64,000 nucleotides of DNA from Marilutibacter chinensis. GTDB lineage: Bacteria; Pseudomonadota; Gammaproteobacteria; Xanthomonadales; Xanthomonadaceae. Below the pieces are notes generated by a model. It did no database searches. It saw only the letters and a program-made list of their open reading frames with translations, and was not told the DNA's origin. The DNA is taken from the NCBI RefSeq assembly GCF_021725675.1, contig NZ_JAKJPO010000001.1, positions 496,001-560,000 of the forward strand. Reading direction: 5' to 3'. Shown here in pieces: positions 24,335 through 32,924 of this stretch; the stretch's first letter is position 1, and the number at the start of each line of letters is the position of its first letter. The translations under genes were made by a program, and so were the position numbers.

Positions 24335-26431
24335 TCAGCGGCCGCTGGCCTGCAGCCGCACCGGCGCGACGAACGGCCGGATGCCCAGTGCCTCGTGGAT
24401 CTCGCTCGGGTAGTAGGCGCGGTCGCCCTGCAGCACGAAGGCGACCTTGCGGATGTCGGCGATGTCCGCGGTCGGGTCGCCGTCGAACAACACCAGATCG
24501 GCGCGCTTGCCGACCGCGATCGAACCGCGGTCGTCGAGGACCCGCGCGTACTTGGCCGCGTTCCAGGTCGCGGTCTGCAACGCCTCGGCCGGGGTCATGC
24601 CGGCCTGCACGTACAGCGCCAATTCGCGCTGCAGGGTGAAGCCGACCATCTCGTCGGTGCCGGCGACCACCGGCACGCCGGCCGCATGCGCGCGACCGAC
24701 GAACTCGACCAGCTTGGCGAAGCTGCGGTCGTAGCGTTCGGCGGTGGCGTCGTCGGGAATGTCCATCTCGGCGGCGCGACGGCCGCGCTGGATGTCCGGC
24801 GGCAGGTGGTCGGCGACGTCGGCGACGATCGGCGACATCTCGCCGTCGCGCTGGTGCAGGAACTCGAAGGTCGCCAGCGTCGGGTCGATCACCACCTCGT
24901 TCTCGACCAGACTGGCGATGAAATCGCGCACCGGCGCACCGTCGAGGTCGAGCCCGGCGGTCTTGTCGGCGACCAGGTAGAAGCGCGCCAGGGTACGGGT
25001 ATCGGTGGTCTCGTCGACGAAGAAGTTCAGCAGCAGCTGGTTGATGTGCTGGACCTCGTCGTAGCCGGCGTCGATCACGTCCTGCGCGCGCAGGAAGGCC
25101 GGCACGTGCCCGCTGACCCGCAGTCCCTTCTCGTGGGCATAGGCGACGGTGTCTTCCAGGATCGCCTTCGGGAACGAGTTGTAGATCTTCAGCTGCGGGT
25201 AGCCGTTGGCCGCATACCAGTCGATCGCCTCCTTCGCCCCGGCCAGGTCGCTGACGACGAAACCGTTGCGCGCGGAGAAGTCGCTCTCGCCCTCCAGGAA
25301 GCCTGCGGCGACGATCCGCGGCATCATCAACTTTCCGGCCTCGGCGTCGCGGATCAGTTGCTGCAGGGTCGCGTTATCGTTGCCCATGTCGCGCACGGTG
25401 GTGACACCCGAGGCCAGATTGAGGCCGCCGTCCCAGCGGCCGACATGGCCGTGGCTGTCGAACAGCCCGGGCAGCAGCACGCGTCCATCCGCATCGAGCA
25501 CCTGGTCGGCCGCGGCCAGTTCGCTGCCCGCGTCGCTGACCGACGCGATGCGGCCGTCGCGGACCATGACGTCGCGGGGCCCGCTCAGGCGACCGTGCTC
25601 GCTGTCGAAGACGCGGGCGTTGCGGATCAGCAGGGTCCCGGCGACCGGATGCGCAAGCCGCTGCCGCAGGCCCGCCAGCACCTTGCCCTCGGCCGCCTTC
25701 TGCCGCGCCTCCAGAGTGTCGGCGCTGCCCTGCCAGCCGTCCTCGATCAGTTGCAGCCAGCCCGGCAGGATGAAGGCGAACATCCGCGGTGCCTCGCCGG
25801 TGGTCGCCCAGACGAAGGTCGGGGTCAGGCCGACGCCGGTCAGCGCCAGCAACTGGACCTGCTGCGTCCCCTGCGGCCCCGATACATCGGCCGTCTCGAC
25901 CTGGCGCATGGTCAGGGTGCCGCCCGGGATCAGTGGAAGCTTGCCATCCGGGCGTTGCGCCAGTGCGGTCAGCGCGACCGAGAACGACTCCGGCGTGCCC
26001 CCCAGCGGCGAGTACTGCGCAGTGCCGGCGACCGGCTGCTCGCCCTCGTCCGAGGTCGACTTCCAGCGCGCGATGCCGTCGACGCGGCTGAAGCGCTCTT
26101 CCACCGGCGCCCCGAAGGTCGAAGCCCCGGTGACCTCGTACTCCCGGAAGGTACCGTCGTCGGCAAGGCTGAAGCGCTCCTTCAGCTCGGGACCGCGTCC
26201 GTTGTCCTTGAACACGAACTCGACCTCGACCGTGCCGTCGTCATGACGGGTCACCACCTGCCGGCCGGCCTGCTTGCCGCCGTCGACGAGGGCGACGTAG
26301 CGCAGTGTCTCGGCGGCGTGCGCCGTCGCCGCCAGGGCGCTCAGCAAAGTGGCGGCAAGCAGAACGCTGCCGGTGCGGCGCCAGTGCCGGCACGCGGACC
26401 TGGCGATGTCGACATGTCGGTTGAGGGGCAT
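24335..26431 (-). CDS. Secreted amidohydrolase with extra N-terminal domain
   Basis: 698 residues. A signal peptide (SVLLAATLLSALAATAHAAE) is followed by about 230 residues rich in beta strands with no motif I recognise. The amidohydrolase domain begins near residue 295 (GTLLIRNARVFD). It has the metal-binding HxH in LFDSHGHVG (His327, His329), further His in VSGHVPAF and VQHINQLLL, and the Asp in VVAGTDEMVGF. The closing AVGKRADLVLFDGDPTADI is the usual composite-sheet strand. Such enzymes hydrolyse amide, peptide or lactam bonds, here probably in the periplasm. The ATG at 26431 has GGAG eight bases before it. The substrate is unknown; isoaspartyl or prolidase-type activity is possible. Confidence 0.88.
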   Translation of the reverse strand: MPLNRHVDIARSACRHWRRTGSVLLAATLLSALAATAHAAETLRYVALVDGGKQAGRQVVTRHDDGTVEVEFVFKDNGRGPELKERFSLADDGTFREYEVTGASTFGAPVEERFSRVDGIARWKSTSDEGEQPVAGTAQYSPLGGTPESFSVALTALAQRPDGKLPLIPGGTLTMRQVETADVSGPQGTQQVQLLALTGVGLTPTFVWATTGEAPRMFAFILPGWLQLIEDGWQGSADTLEARQKAAEGKVLAGLRQRLAHPVAGTLLIRNARVFDSEHGRLSGPRDVMVRDGRIASVSDAGSELAAADQVLDADGRVLLPGLFDSHGHVGRWDGGLNLASGVTTVRDMGNDNATLQQLIRDAEAGKLMMPRIVAAGFLEGESDFSARNGFVVSDLAGAKEAIDWYAANGYPQLKIYNSFPKAILEDTVAYAHEKGLRVSGHVPAFLRAQDVIDAGYDEVQHINQLLLNFFVDETTDTRTLARFYLVADKTAGLDLDGAPVRDFIASLVENEVVIDPTLATFEFLHQRDGEMSPIVADVADHLPPDIQRGRRAAEMDIPDDATAERYDRSFAKLVEFVGRAHAAGVPVVAGTDEMVGFTLQRELALYVQAGMTPAEALQTATWNAAKYARVLDDRGSIAVGKRADLVLFDGDPTADIADIRKVAFVLQGDRAYYPSEIHEALGIRPFVAPVRLQASGR

Positions 26432-26689
26432 CACGGGGACTCCGGTCGGGTGCCCGGTCCCTGTCCGGGCGGAATCGGAAGATCGCGGCGGCGACGCAAC
26501 GGAGCGGAGGGGGCGCCCCGGCTGCCGCATGGACCCGATGCGTCGCGGGCACGGGACTGCCCGCTCGCGCACCATGCCGCATGGTGGCAGGCGCGGACAA
26601 GTGAAGCCACCCACCGCGGCGCGTGACGTCCGCCACGCCACCGCAGCGGCGTGATCGCCGACACGGTTCGTACGGCCGGGCCGGGACCG

Positions 26690-27532
26690 CTACTGGATAC
26701 AGTCGGCCAGCGGCATGTTGAGCGACTGCCAGGCCGAACCGTCCCGGGTCGACTCGGCGAACAGGACCAGCCCCAGACGACGCGGGTCGGCGCCTTCCGG
26801 GAGTTCGATCGAGGTCTCGCCGATCACCGGCGCGTGCCCGACCGCCCATGGCCCCTTCAGCGCCCGCACCACGCGGTCGTGGTGCAGGGTCAGCCCGTCG
26901 TTCTCGCCTGCCCGCACTTCGGTGCTCAGGCCATCCTGGTACAGCGCCAGCCACAGCATGCCGTCGCCCGTGGGACCATCGCCCGGTGCCGTGGCACCGG
27001 CGGCGGGCTCGGCCTTGACCCCGACCCGCAGCCGCGAGTCCTCGACCACGACCCGCATCAGCAACGACACCGGCGCCGTCGTTTCGCGCGCGCCGCGCAG
27101 TACTGCGCGTGCACGGCGATCGTCGCGCCAGTCGAGCATCGTCTTGTCGCCGACCATCACCTGGGGGGTGTAGACGGTGCGCCCCTCGTCGAGCTTGACC
27201 CGTACGCGCTGGCGCTGGCTGTAGGCGGGATCGGCGAAGCGGTCGATCCAGCCGATCTCGTCCCAGTAGTCGACATGGAACGCCAGCAGCGAGATCCGCG
27301 CCGGGTCTTCCTCTCGCGCCAGCGTCGACAGCCAGTCGTCCGCGGGCGGACAGTCGCTGCATCCCTCGGACGTGTACAGCTCGACCAGGGGTGTCAGCTT
27401 CGGCTCGCTGCCCACATCGCAGGCGGTCGCGGCCCCGGCCGCCGCCTCGGCCGCGGCCATGCCCGGTACCAGCAGGCAGGCGGCCAGCATCCATCCGCGC
27501 CCCGGCCATGACGTGTTCATAGGGGTGATCAT
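26690..27532 (-). CDS. DUF1223 family thioredoxin-like protein
   Basis: 280 residues. After a signal peptide (GWMLAACLLVPGMAAAEA) the domain opens with PLVELYTSEGCSDCPPADDWL, the thioredoxin-like CxxC (Cys58, Cys61) that defines DUF1223. HVDYWDEIGWIDRFA and the YTPQVMVGD segment are also family hallmarks. The fold suggests a periplasmic thiol oxidoreductase, but no substrate is known to me. The ATG at 27532 is chosen since GGAGG lies six bases upstream; the ATG at 27520 is less well placed. Divergent from the M3 peptidase gene. Confidence 0.85.
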   Translation of the reverse strand: MITPMNTSWPGRGWMLAACLLVPGMAAAEAAAGAATACDVGSEPKLTPLVELYTSEGCSDCPPADDWLSTLAREEDPARISLLAFHVDYWDEIGWIDRFADPAYSQRQRVRVKLDEGRTVYTPQVMVGDKTMLDWRDDRRARAVLRGARETTAPVSLLMRVVVEDSRLRVGVKAEPAAGATAPGDGPTGDGMLWLALYQDGLSTEVRAGENDGLTLHHDRVVRALKGPWAVGHAPVIGETSIELPEGADPRRLGLVLFAESTRDGSAWQSLNMPLADCIQ

Positions 27533-27882
27533 CGAACGCCTCCGCCTGGATGGATTGCGCATTCTTCGTGCAGGTTCGCGATAAAAACCGGGAAAATCGG
27601 CAAAACAGGCTTCAACTCCGCGCTTCGGCTCGCTCATGTTCCCGCCGCCGGTCCGACCGTCGGCGACGCGGGGTCAGGCCGCGTGCGCAGGATCCATCCC
27701 AACGCGCTGGAGCAGGCCAATGAAGTCCCGATTGAGCCCGACCCAAGAGGGCCAATACCCCCGCAGGCGGGATCCGGCTGCGACACCGGCAAGGCAGACA
27801 GGCCCGGAACATGGCTTTCGTCAGGGGCCGCCTGGCGCCCCATCCGTTAGGCTTCGGGATTCCTTATGACGAGGTCCGCCTG
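27533..27882. other. 350-base divergent intergenic region
   Basis: This lies between the divergent DUF1223 and M3 peptidase genes and should hold both promoters. An AT-richer stretch is centred near 27585-27605. I see no convincing promoter, operator, RNA gene or small protein gene. Confidence 0.5.
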
Positions 27883-30072
27883 ATGAAACACCCGCTTGCG
27901 TTGGCCCTGGCCTTGGCCCTGGGCGCAGTCGCCGTCCCGTCCCATGCCCAGTCTGCCGATGGTGCCACCGCCGTGTCCCCTGCCCTCGCCTCCAACCCGT
28001 TCCTGCACGAAAGCCCGCTGCCGCTGCACTACCCTCAGTTCGACAGGATCAAGGACAGCGACTTCGCGCCGGCGTTCGACTACGGCATGGCGGAACACCT
28101 CAAGGAGATCGAGGCGATCGCCGGCAACCCGGAGGCGCCGACCTTCGACAACACCATCATCGCGATGGAGAAGAGCGGCCAGGTGCTGGACCGCGCGCTC
28201 ACCGTGTTCTTCAACCTGACCGGAACCGACACCAACGACACCCGCAACAAGCTGCGCAGCGATTACGCGACGAAGTTCGCCGCGCACCAGGACGCGGTGG
28301 CATTGAACGGCAAGCTGTTCGAGCGCGTCGACGCGCTCTACGAAAAGCGCAACGAGCTGGGGCTGGACGCCGAGGGCGTGCGCCTGATCGAGCGCTACCA
28401 CACCAATTTCGTCCGCGCCGGCGCCAAGCTCAGCGAGGCCGACAAGGCCCGGCTGAAGGAGATGAACGCCGAACTGGCGGCACTGGGCACCAAGTTCAGC
28501 GACAACGTGCTCAAGGAGGTCAACGCCTCGGCGGTGGTCGTCGACGACGTCGCCGAACTCGACGGGCTGACGGAGGCCCAGATCGCCACCGCCGCGCGCA
28601 TCGCCAAGGAGCGCGGGATGGACGGCAAGTACGTGATCACCCTGCTCAACACCACCGGCCAGCCGCCGGAATCGCAGCTGACCAACCGTGGGCTGCGCCG
28701 GCGCATCCACGAGGCCTCGGTCGCGCGCGGCAGCCGCGGCGGCGAATTCGACAACCGCGAGATCATCTCCAAGGTGATGAAGCTGCGCGCCGAGCGCGCG
28801 AACCTGCTCGGCTATCCGAACCACGCCGCCTACGGGCTGGAGGACCAGACCGCCCAGACCCCCGAAGCGGTGAACGCGATGCTCCGCCAGCTGGCTCCGG
28901 CCGCGGTCGCCAACGCCAGGCTCGAGGCCGCCGACCTGCAGGCGATGATCGACAAGGAACAGGCCGCCAAGGGCGAGCCGACCTTCAAGCTGGAACCGTG
29001 GGACTGGGCGTTCTACACCGAGAAGGTGCGCGCGGAGAAGTACAACTTCGACGAGTCGCAGCTCAAGCCTTACTTCGAGATGAAGAACGTGCTCGAGAAC
29101 GGCGTGTTCTACGCCGCCGGCCGCCTCTACGGCCTGAAGTTCGAGGAGCGCACCGACCTGCCGAAGTACCACCCCGACACCTGGGTCTACGACGTCTTCA
29201 ACGAGGATGGCTCGCAGCTGGCGATCTTCATCTTCGACCCCTACGCGCGCGACTCCAAGCGCGGCGGTGCGTGGATGAACTCCTACGTCTCGCAGTCCGG
29301 GCTGACCGGGGACAAGCCGGTGGTCGCCAACCACCTCAACATTCCCAAGCCACCGGCCGGCGAGCCGACGCTGATGACCTGGGACGAGGTGACCACCACC
29401 TTCCACGAATTCGGCCACGCCCTGCACGGCATGTTCTCCGACGTGAAGTATCCGTTCTTCAGCGGCACCAGCGTCCCGCGCGACTTCGTCGAGTACCCGT
29501 CCCAGGTCAACGAGATGTGGGCCGACTGGCCGGAGATCCTCGCCAACTACGCCAAGCACCACGAGACCGGCGCGCCGATGCCGCAGGAGCTGCTGGACAA
29601 GGTGATCGCCGCGTCCAAGTTCAACCAGGGCTTCGCCACCACCGAGTATCTCGGCGCGGCCATGCTCGATCAGCGCTGGCACCAGATCGGCGCCGGCCAG
29701 GTGCCGGACGCCGCCGCGGTGATGAAGTTCGAGGCCGATGCGCTGGCCGCCGACGGCATCGACTACCGGCCGGTGCCGCCGCGCTACAAGACCCCGTACT
29801 TCAGCCACATCATGGGCGGCTACTCGGCCGGCTACTACGCCTACATCTGGTCCGAGGTGCTGGATGCCAACAGCGTGCAGTGGTTCAAGGACAATGGCGG
29901 GCTGACCCGGGCCAACGGCGACCACTTCCGCGAGACCCTGCTCTCGCAGGGCGGCAGCCAGGACGCGATGAAGCTGTTCCGCGACTTCGCCGGCCACGAT
30001 CCGAAGATCGAGCCGCTGCTGGAGAAGCGCGGCCTGAGCGCCACCACCGGCGTGGCCACGTCCGGCGAGTAA
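27883..30072 (+). CDS. Periplasmic M3-family oligopeptidase (Dcp-like)
   Basis: 729 residues. A signal peptide (LALALALALGAVAVPSHAQ) indicates export. The zinc-binding motif HEFGH is at 508-512 (TTFHEFGHALHGMF), with the third ligand Glu in the downstream FVEYPSQVNEMWADW region. Length and order of helices match peptidyl-dipeptidase Dcp, which removes dipeptides from the C terminus of oligopeptides. The frame is open from 27811, but the signal peptide begins at the ATG at 27883. A strong terminator follows, so the gene is a single transcription unit. Confidence 0.93.
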   Translation: MKHPLALALALALGAVAVPSHAQSADGATAVSPALASNPFLHESPLPLHYPQFDRIKDSDFAPAFDYGMAEHLKEIEAIAGNPEAPTFDNTIIAMEKSGQVLDRALTVFFNLTGTDTNDTRNKLRSDYATKFAAHQDAVALNGKLFERVDALYEKRNELGLDAEGVRLIERYHTNFVRAGAKLSEADKARLKEMNAELAALGTKFSDNVLKEVNASAVVVDDVAELDGLTEAQIATAARIAKERGMDGKYVITLLNTTGQPPESQLTNRGLRRRIHEASVARGSRGGEFDNREIISKVMKLRAERANLLGYPNHAAYGLEDQTAQTPEAVNAMLRQLAPAAVANARLEAADLQAMIDKEQAAKGEPTFKLEPWDWAFYTEKVRAEKYNFDESQLKPYFEMKNVLENGVFYAAGRLYGLKFEERTDLPKYHPDTWVYDVFNEDGSQLAIFIFDPYARDSKRGGAWMNSYVSQSGLTGDKPVVANHLNIPKPPAGEPTLMTWDEVTTTFHEFGHALHGMFSDVKYPFFSGTSVPRDFVEYPSQVNEMWADWPEILANYAKHHETGAPMPQELLDKVIAASKFNQGFATTEYLGAAMLDQRWHQIGAGQVPDAAAVMKFEADALAADGIDYRPVPPRYKTPYFSHIMGGYSAGYYAYIWSEVLDANSVQWFKDNGGLTRANGDHFRETLLSQGGSQDAMKLFRDFAGHDPKIEPLLEKRGLSATTGVATSGE

Positions 30073-30107
30073 AGCCGGCGTAGTCACAACCAGGCCGTCG
30101 GCCACGA

Positions 30108-30138
30108 CGCCACCCGGAGCGGTCCGGGTGGCGTTTTT
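30108..30138 (+). terminator. Intrinsic terminator of the M3 peptidase gene
   Basis: A perfect 11-bp stem (CGCCACCCGGA, 30108-30118; mate 30123-30133) with loop GCGG and T5 at 30134-30138. Confidence 0.92.
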
Positions 30139-30164
30139 CGTTGCCGTTCCGCCCGCCAGGGTGA

Positions 30165-31052
30165 TCAGGCCGCCGAGTCCGCAGCCGCCTCCCAGTCCAG
30201 CCACGTGCCGGGGTCCTGCGGCAGCACCGTCACCGGGGTGCCGCGTGCGGCTTCGCGCAGACGGCCGATCGGATCCCCGACCTCGACATATTCCTCCATC
30301 CCGCTCACCCCGTAATGGATCGGCACCAGTCGCCGCGCACCGATGATGGTCGCCGCCGCCACCGCCTGCTCCGGAGTCAGCACCCCCGGCTGTCCGCTGA
30401 CCGGCTTGCGCCAGCCAAAGCGTGCGCCATTGACCGGCAGGAAGGCAGCGTCGAAGGGACCGTACTGGCGACCGATGCGCCACCAGTGGCCGTGCCACAG
30501 GGTGTCGCCGCCGTGGAAGATGCGGCGCCCGCCGGCCGACACCACCCAGGACACCTGCGGATCCCCGTAGCCGTCCGATGCCGGCACCGCGGTGGCGGTG
30601 AAGTCGCCCAGCAGTTGCGGCTCCCACGCCTGGGCCGGCCACGCCCGCGCGGCCTCGGGCAGAGGACGTGGATTGCTGCCCGCCGGATGCAGCAGCACCC
30701 CGCCTCCGCCCAGCGCGTCGGCCACCGCGGTGGCGTCGAAATGGTCGCCATGCGCGTGCGTGACCAGGACATAGGCATTGCCCTCGATCGCGCCGACCGG
30801 AACAAGCGGGTCGGCGAGCCTGTCGCCCCAGGCATCGGTACTGGCCAGTGGATCGATCAGCAGGCTCGCCTGCGGCAACTGCAGGCGGATACCGGCCCAG
30901 GCCAGCCGCTGCACCCGCAAACCGTCGCTCGCGGTCGCGGCACGGGCGTATCCGCCCGGCAGCAGGTTCAGCGCCAGCAGACCGGCCGTGCCGGCCAGCA
31001 GCTGCCGGCGCCGCAGCGACGGACCGCGACCGCTTCCACCATCGCCGTTCAT
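30165..31052 (-). CDS. Tat-exported metallo-beta-lactamase-fold hydrolase
   Basis: 295 residues. The N terminus has a twin-arginine signal (SLRRRQLLAGTAGLLALNLL). The MBL domain has an intact HxHxDH motif (His99, His101, Asp103, His104 in THAHGDHF), then the later ligands in FHGGDTLWHG and PIHYG. This is the UlaG-like subtype (a lone hydrolase with phosphodiesterase-like relatives), acting in the periplasm. The ATG at 31052 overlaps the stop of the preceding gene on this strand (ATGA), so the two are translationally coupled. The substrate is unknown. Confidence 0.85.
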   Translation of the reverse strand: MNGDGGSGRGPSLRRRQLLAGTAGLLALNLLPGGYARAATASDGLRVQRLAWAGIRLQLPQASLLIDPLASTDAWGDRLADPLVPVGAIEGNAYVLVTHAHGDHFDATAVADALGGGGVLLHPAGSNPRPLPEAARAWPAQAWEPQLLGDFTATAVPASDGYGDPQVSWVVSAGGRRIFHGGDTLWHGHWWRIGRQYGPFDAAFLPVNGARFGWRKPVSGQPGVLTPEQAVAAATIIGARRLVPIHYGVSGMEEYVEVGDPIGRLREAARGTPVTVLPQDPGTWLDWEAAADSAA

Positions 31053-31882
31053 GCCGCCACCTCCGTGACCGCGGCATCGAGCTCGAAGATCGACTGCGCG
31101 AGGATCACCTCCAGGTTGTGCCGGTGCCACTGGCGCTCGAAGGCGGTCGCTTCAACTGAGGGCGCCAGGCAGTCGTCGATCGGGATCGCCGCGATCCGCT
31201 CCGCGATCGGCACCCGGGTGGTGCCGGTGCGGATCAGCATCACCCGCTCGCGCAAGCGGTCCAGATAGTGGATCGCGTTGTCGAGCACGGCCGCCGGGAA
31301 CTGACCGACATGGCCTCCGACCACACGGCCGCGGCCGAACTGGCGGATCCGTCCGATCGCATTGCGGATCAGCTCCGGATCGGCCCGCGACAGGTAGACG
31401 ATGTTGCCGACGATGGCATCGCCGACGCAGACCAGATCGGCGTCGGGGACGTCCACGCAGACATGGTCCATGGTCTTGCCCGGGTTGTGCACGAAGCGCA
31501 GCCGATGCCGCCCCCAGCGCAGGCTCATCCCGGTGTCGAACAGCAGTTGCGGATCGCGATAGAACCCGTCGACCCTCCGGTTCTGCGACAGGAAGGTGTG
31601 CCGGTAGTGCCGATGCGCGATCGTCAACGCATCCGGAAACAGGCACATGCCGGCGATGTGGTCGCTCATGAAGTGGGTGGCGGCGACCGCGCGCACAGTC
31701 CTGCCCATCTCCCCGCACAGGACCCGCTGCAGGCTGCGGGCGTCCTCGATGCTGCCCAGCGAGTCGACCAGCAACGCATCGTCGCCATCGAGGAAGGCGG
31801 TGGCGACCGACTGATGGTCGCGGCCGACGAACATCAGCACGTCGGGCGCCAACGTCTCGTAGCGAAGTGTTTCATTGTTCAT
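31049..31882 (-). CDS. Metallo-beta-lactamase-fold protein with altered zinc site
   Basis: 277 residues without a signal peptide. The strand order and motifs of an MBL fold are present: LLVDSLGS, VCVGDAIVGN and VVGGHVGQ. But the usual HxHxDH reads HFMSDH (His70, Asp74, His75), so Met72 replaces the second His ligand. Metal binding may therefore be reduced to one site, or the protein may act differently. GAGG lies before the ATG at 31882. Its last codon overlaps the Tat-exported MBL gene. It is divergent from a LysR gene, whose product probably controls it. Confidence 0.82.
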   Translation of the reverse strand: MNNETLRYETLAPDVLMFVGRDHQSVATAFLDGDDALLVDSLGSIEDARSLQRVLCGEMGRTVRAVAATHFMSDHIAGMCLFPDALTIAHRHYRHTFLSQNRRVDGFYRDPQLLFDTGMSLRWGRHRLRFVHNPGKTMDHVCVDVPDADLVCVGDAIVGNIVYLSRADPELIRNAIGRIRQFGRGRVVGGHVGQFPAAVLDNAIHYLDRLRERVMLIRTGTTRVPIAERIAAIPIDDCLAPSVEATAFERQWHRHNLEVILAQSIFELDAAVTEVAA

Positions 31883-31962
31883 CGCGAGCACCTCATGAAA
31901 TGCGATGACGCCATCATTGCCAGCGCCCACAGGCGCGACAAACGACAATTGCCCGCTTTCAC

Positions 31963-31977
31963 GTTAGAAAAAATAAC
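31963..31977. promoter_or_regulatory. Candidate LysR-type binding site
   Basis: The 15-base palindrome GTTA-N7-TAAC contains a T-N11-A core, the general LysR-type operator form. It lies 9 bases before the LysR start at 31986 and about 80 bases before the divergent MBL gene, so it could serve autoregulation and activation of both sides. Confidence 0.5.
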
Positions 31978-31985
31978 TTGATAGG

Positions 31986-32924
31986 ATGCGCGATCGCAGC
32001 CGCGCCGAGGCGACCGTGAAACCCCGCCACCCCGCTCCGCTCAACGCGCTCAGGGCCTTCGAGACTGCCGCGCGCTGCCTCAGCTTCCAGACCGCCGCGG
32101 GCCGCCTGTTCGTGACCCCCGCCGCGGTCAGCCAGCAGGTCAAGCGGCTGGAGGCCCATCTCGGCGTCAAGCTGTTCCATCGTGGCCATCGCGCGGTCGA
32201 GCTGACCGCCGAGGGCGAAGCGCTGGCCACGTCCCTGGGCGAGGTGTTTGCGCGACTCGACCTGGCCCTGGATCGCGCCACCGCCGCCGCCCATACCGAC
32301 CTGCGGGTCAGCACGATGGAATCGTTCGCAGCCAAGTGGCTGGCGCCACGGCTGCACCGGTTCCACCACGACTTTCCCGAACTCAGGGTGCGGATCGAGA
32401 CCGGCGACGACCACGTCGACTTCGCCCGCGACGGCGTCGACGTCGCGATCCGCTACGGCCCCGGGAACTACCCGGGCGTCCAGGCCGAACGCCTGCTGGA
32501 AGCGCCGGCGTTCCCGGTCTGCGCGCCGTCGCTGGCCGGCGACCGCGAACACCCGCTGACCACGCCCGACGACCTGCGCCATCACACTCTGCTGCACGAC
32601 GACAGCCCCGCCCGTCGCCATGGCATACCCGACTGGCCGGCATGGCTGGCCGGCAGCGGTGCGACGCGGGTGAACCCGCGTCCGGGCCCCGTCTTCGCCA
32701 GCATCTATCTCGCCCAGGAGGCCGCGATTGCCGGTCATGGCGTCGCCCTGGGACTGGCGCCGCTTGTCGAGGAGGACCTGCAGGGCGGTCGCTTGCTGCG
32801 TCCGTTCGATCACGTCGCCGGCAACGCCTACGCGTTCTGGCTGGTGCGTCCGCGCGATGCCGCCGCACACCCGGCACTGGACGCGTTCTGCGCATGGCTG
32901 CGCCGCGAAGCCGCGACCGAATGA
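31986..32924 (+). CDS. LysR-family transcriptional regulator (GcvA-like)
   Basis: 312 residues. The N-terminal winged helix-turn-helix opens with PLNALRAFETAARCLSFQTAAGRLFVTPAAVSQQVKRLE, the GcvA/AmpR-like form. The effector domain runs from about residue 95. The ATG at 31986 follows TAGG; a GTG at 32016 is an alternative and would also keep the helix-turn-helix whole. It is divergent from the two MBL genes with a LysR-type palindrome between. Its stop overlaps the sirtuin start (ATGA), so the sirtuin is coupled to it. Confidence 0.92.
   Translation: MRDRSRAEATVKPRHPAPLNALRAFETAARCLSFQTAAGRLFVTPAAVSQQVKRLEAHLGVKLFHRGHRAVELTAEGEALATSLGEVFARLDLALDRATAAAHTDLRVSTMESFAAKWLAPRLHRFHHDFPELRVRIETGDDHVDFARDGVDVAIRYGPGNYPGVQAERLLEAPAFPVCAPSLAGDREHPLTTPDDLRHHTLLHDDSPARRHGIPDWPAWLAGSGATRVNPRPGPVFASIYLAQEAAIAGHGVALGLAPLVEEDLQGGRLLRPFDHVAGNAYAFWLVRPRDAAAHPALDAFCAWLRREAATE

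Noticed and set aside
21566..26626. A 1686-codon open frame on the plus strand
   Set aside because: It lies entirely opposite the peroxidase-side spacer, TonB-dependent receptor and amidohydrolase genes and has the low-complexity composition of an antisense frame in high-G+C DNA, with no domain pattern.
27533..27882. Possible small RNA in the M3/DUF1223 intergenic region
   Set aside because: No promoter-terminator pair or stable conserved hairpin could be seen by eye, so nothing is called.
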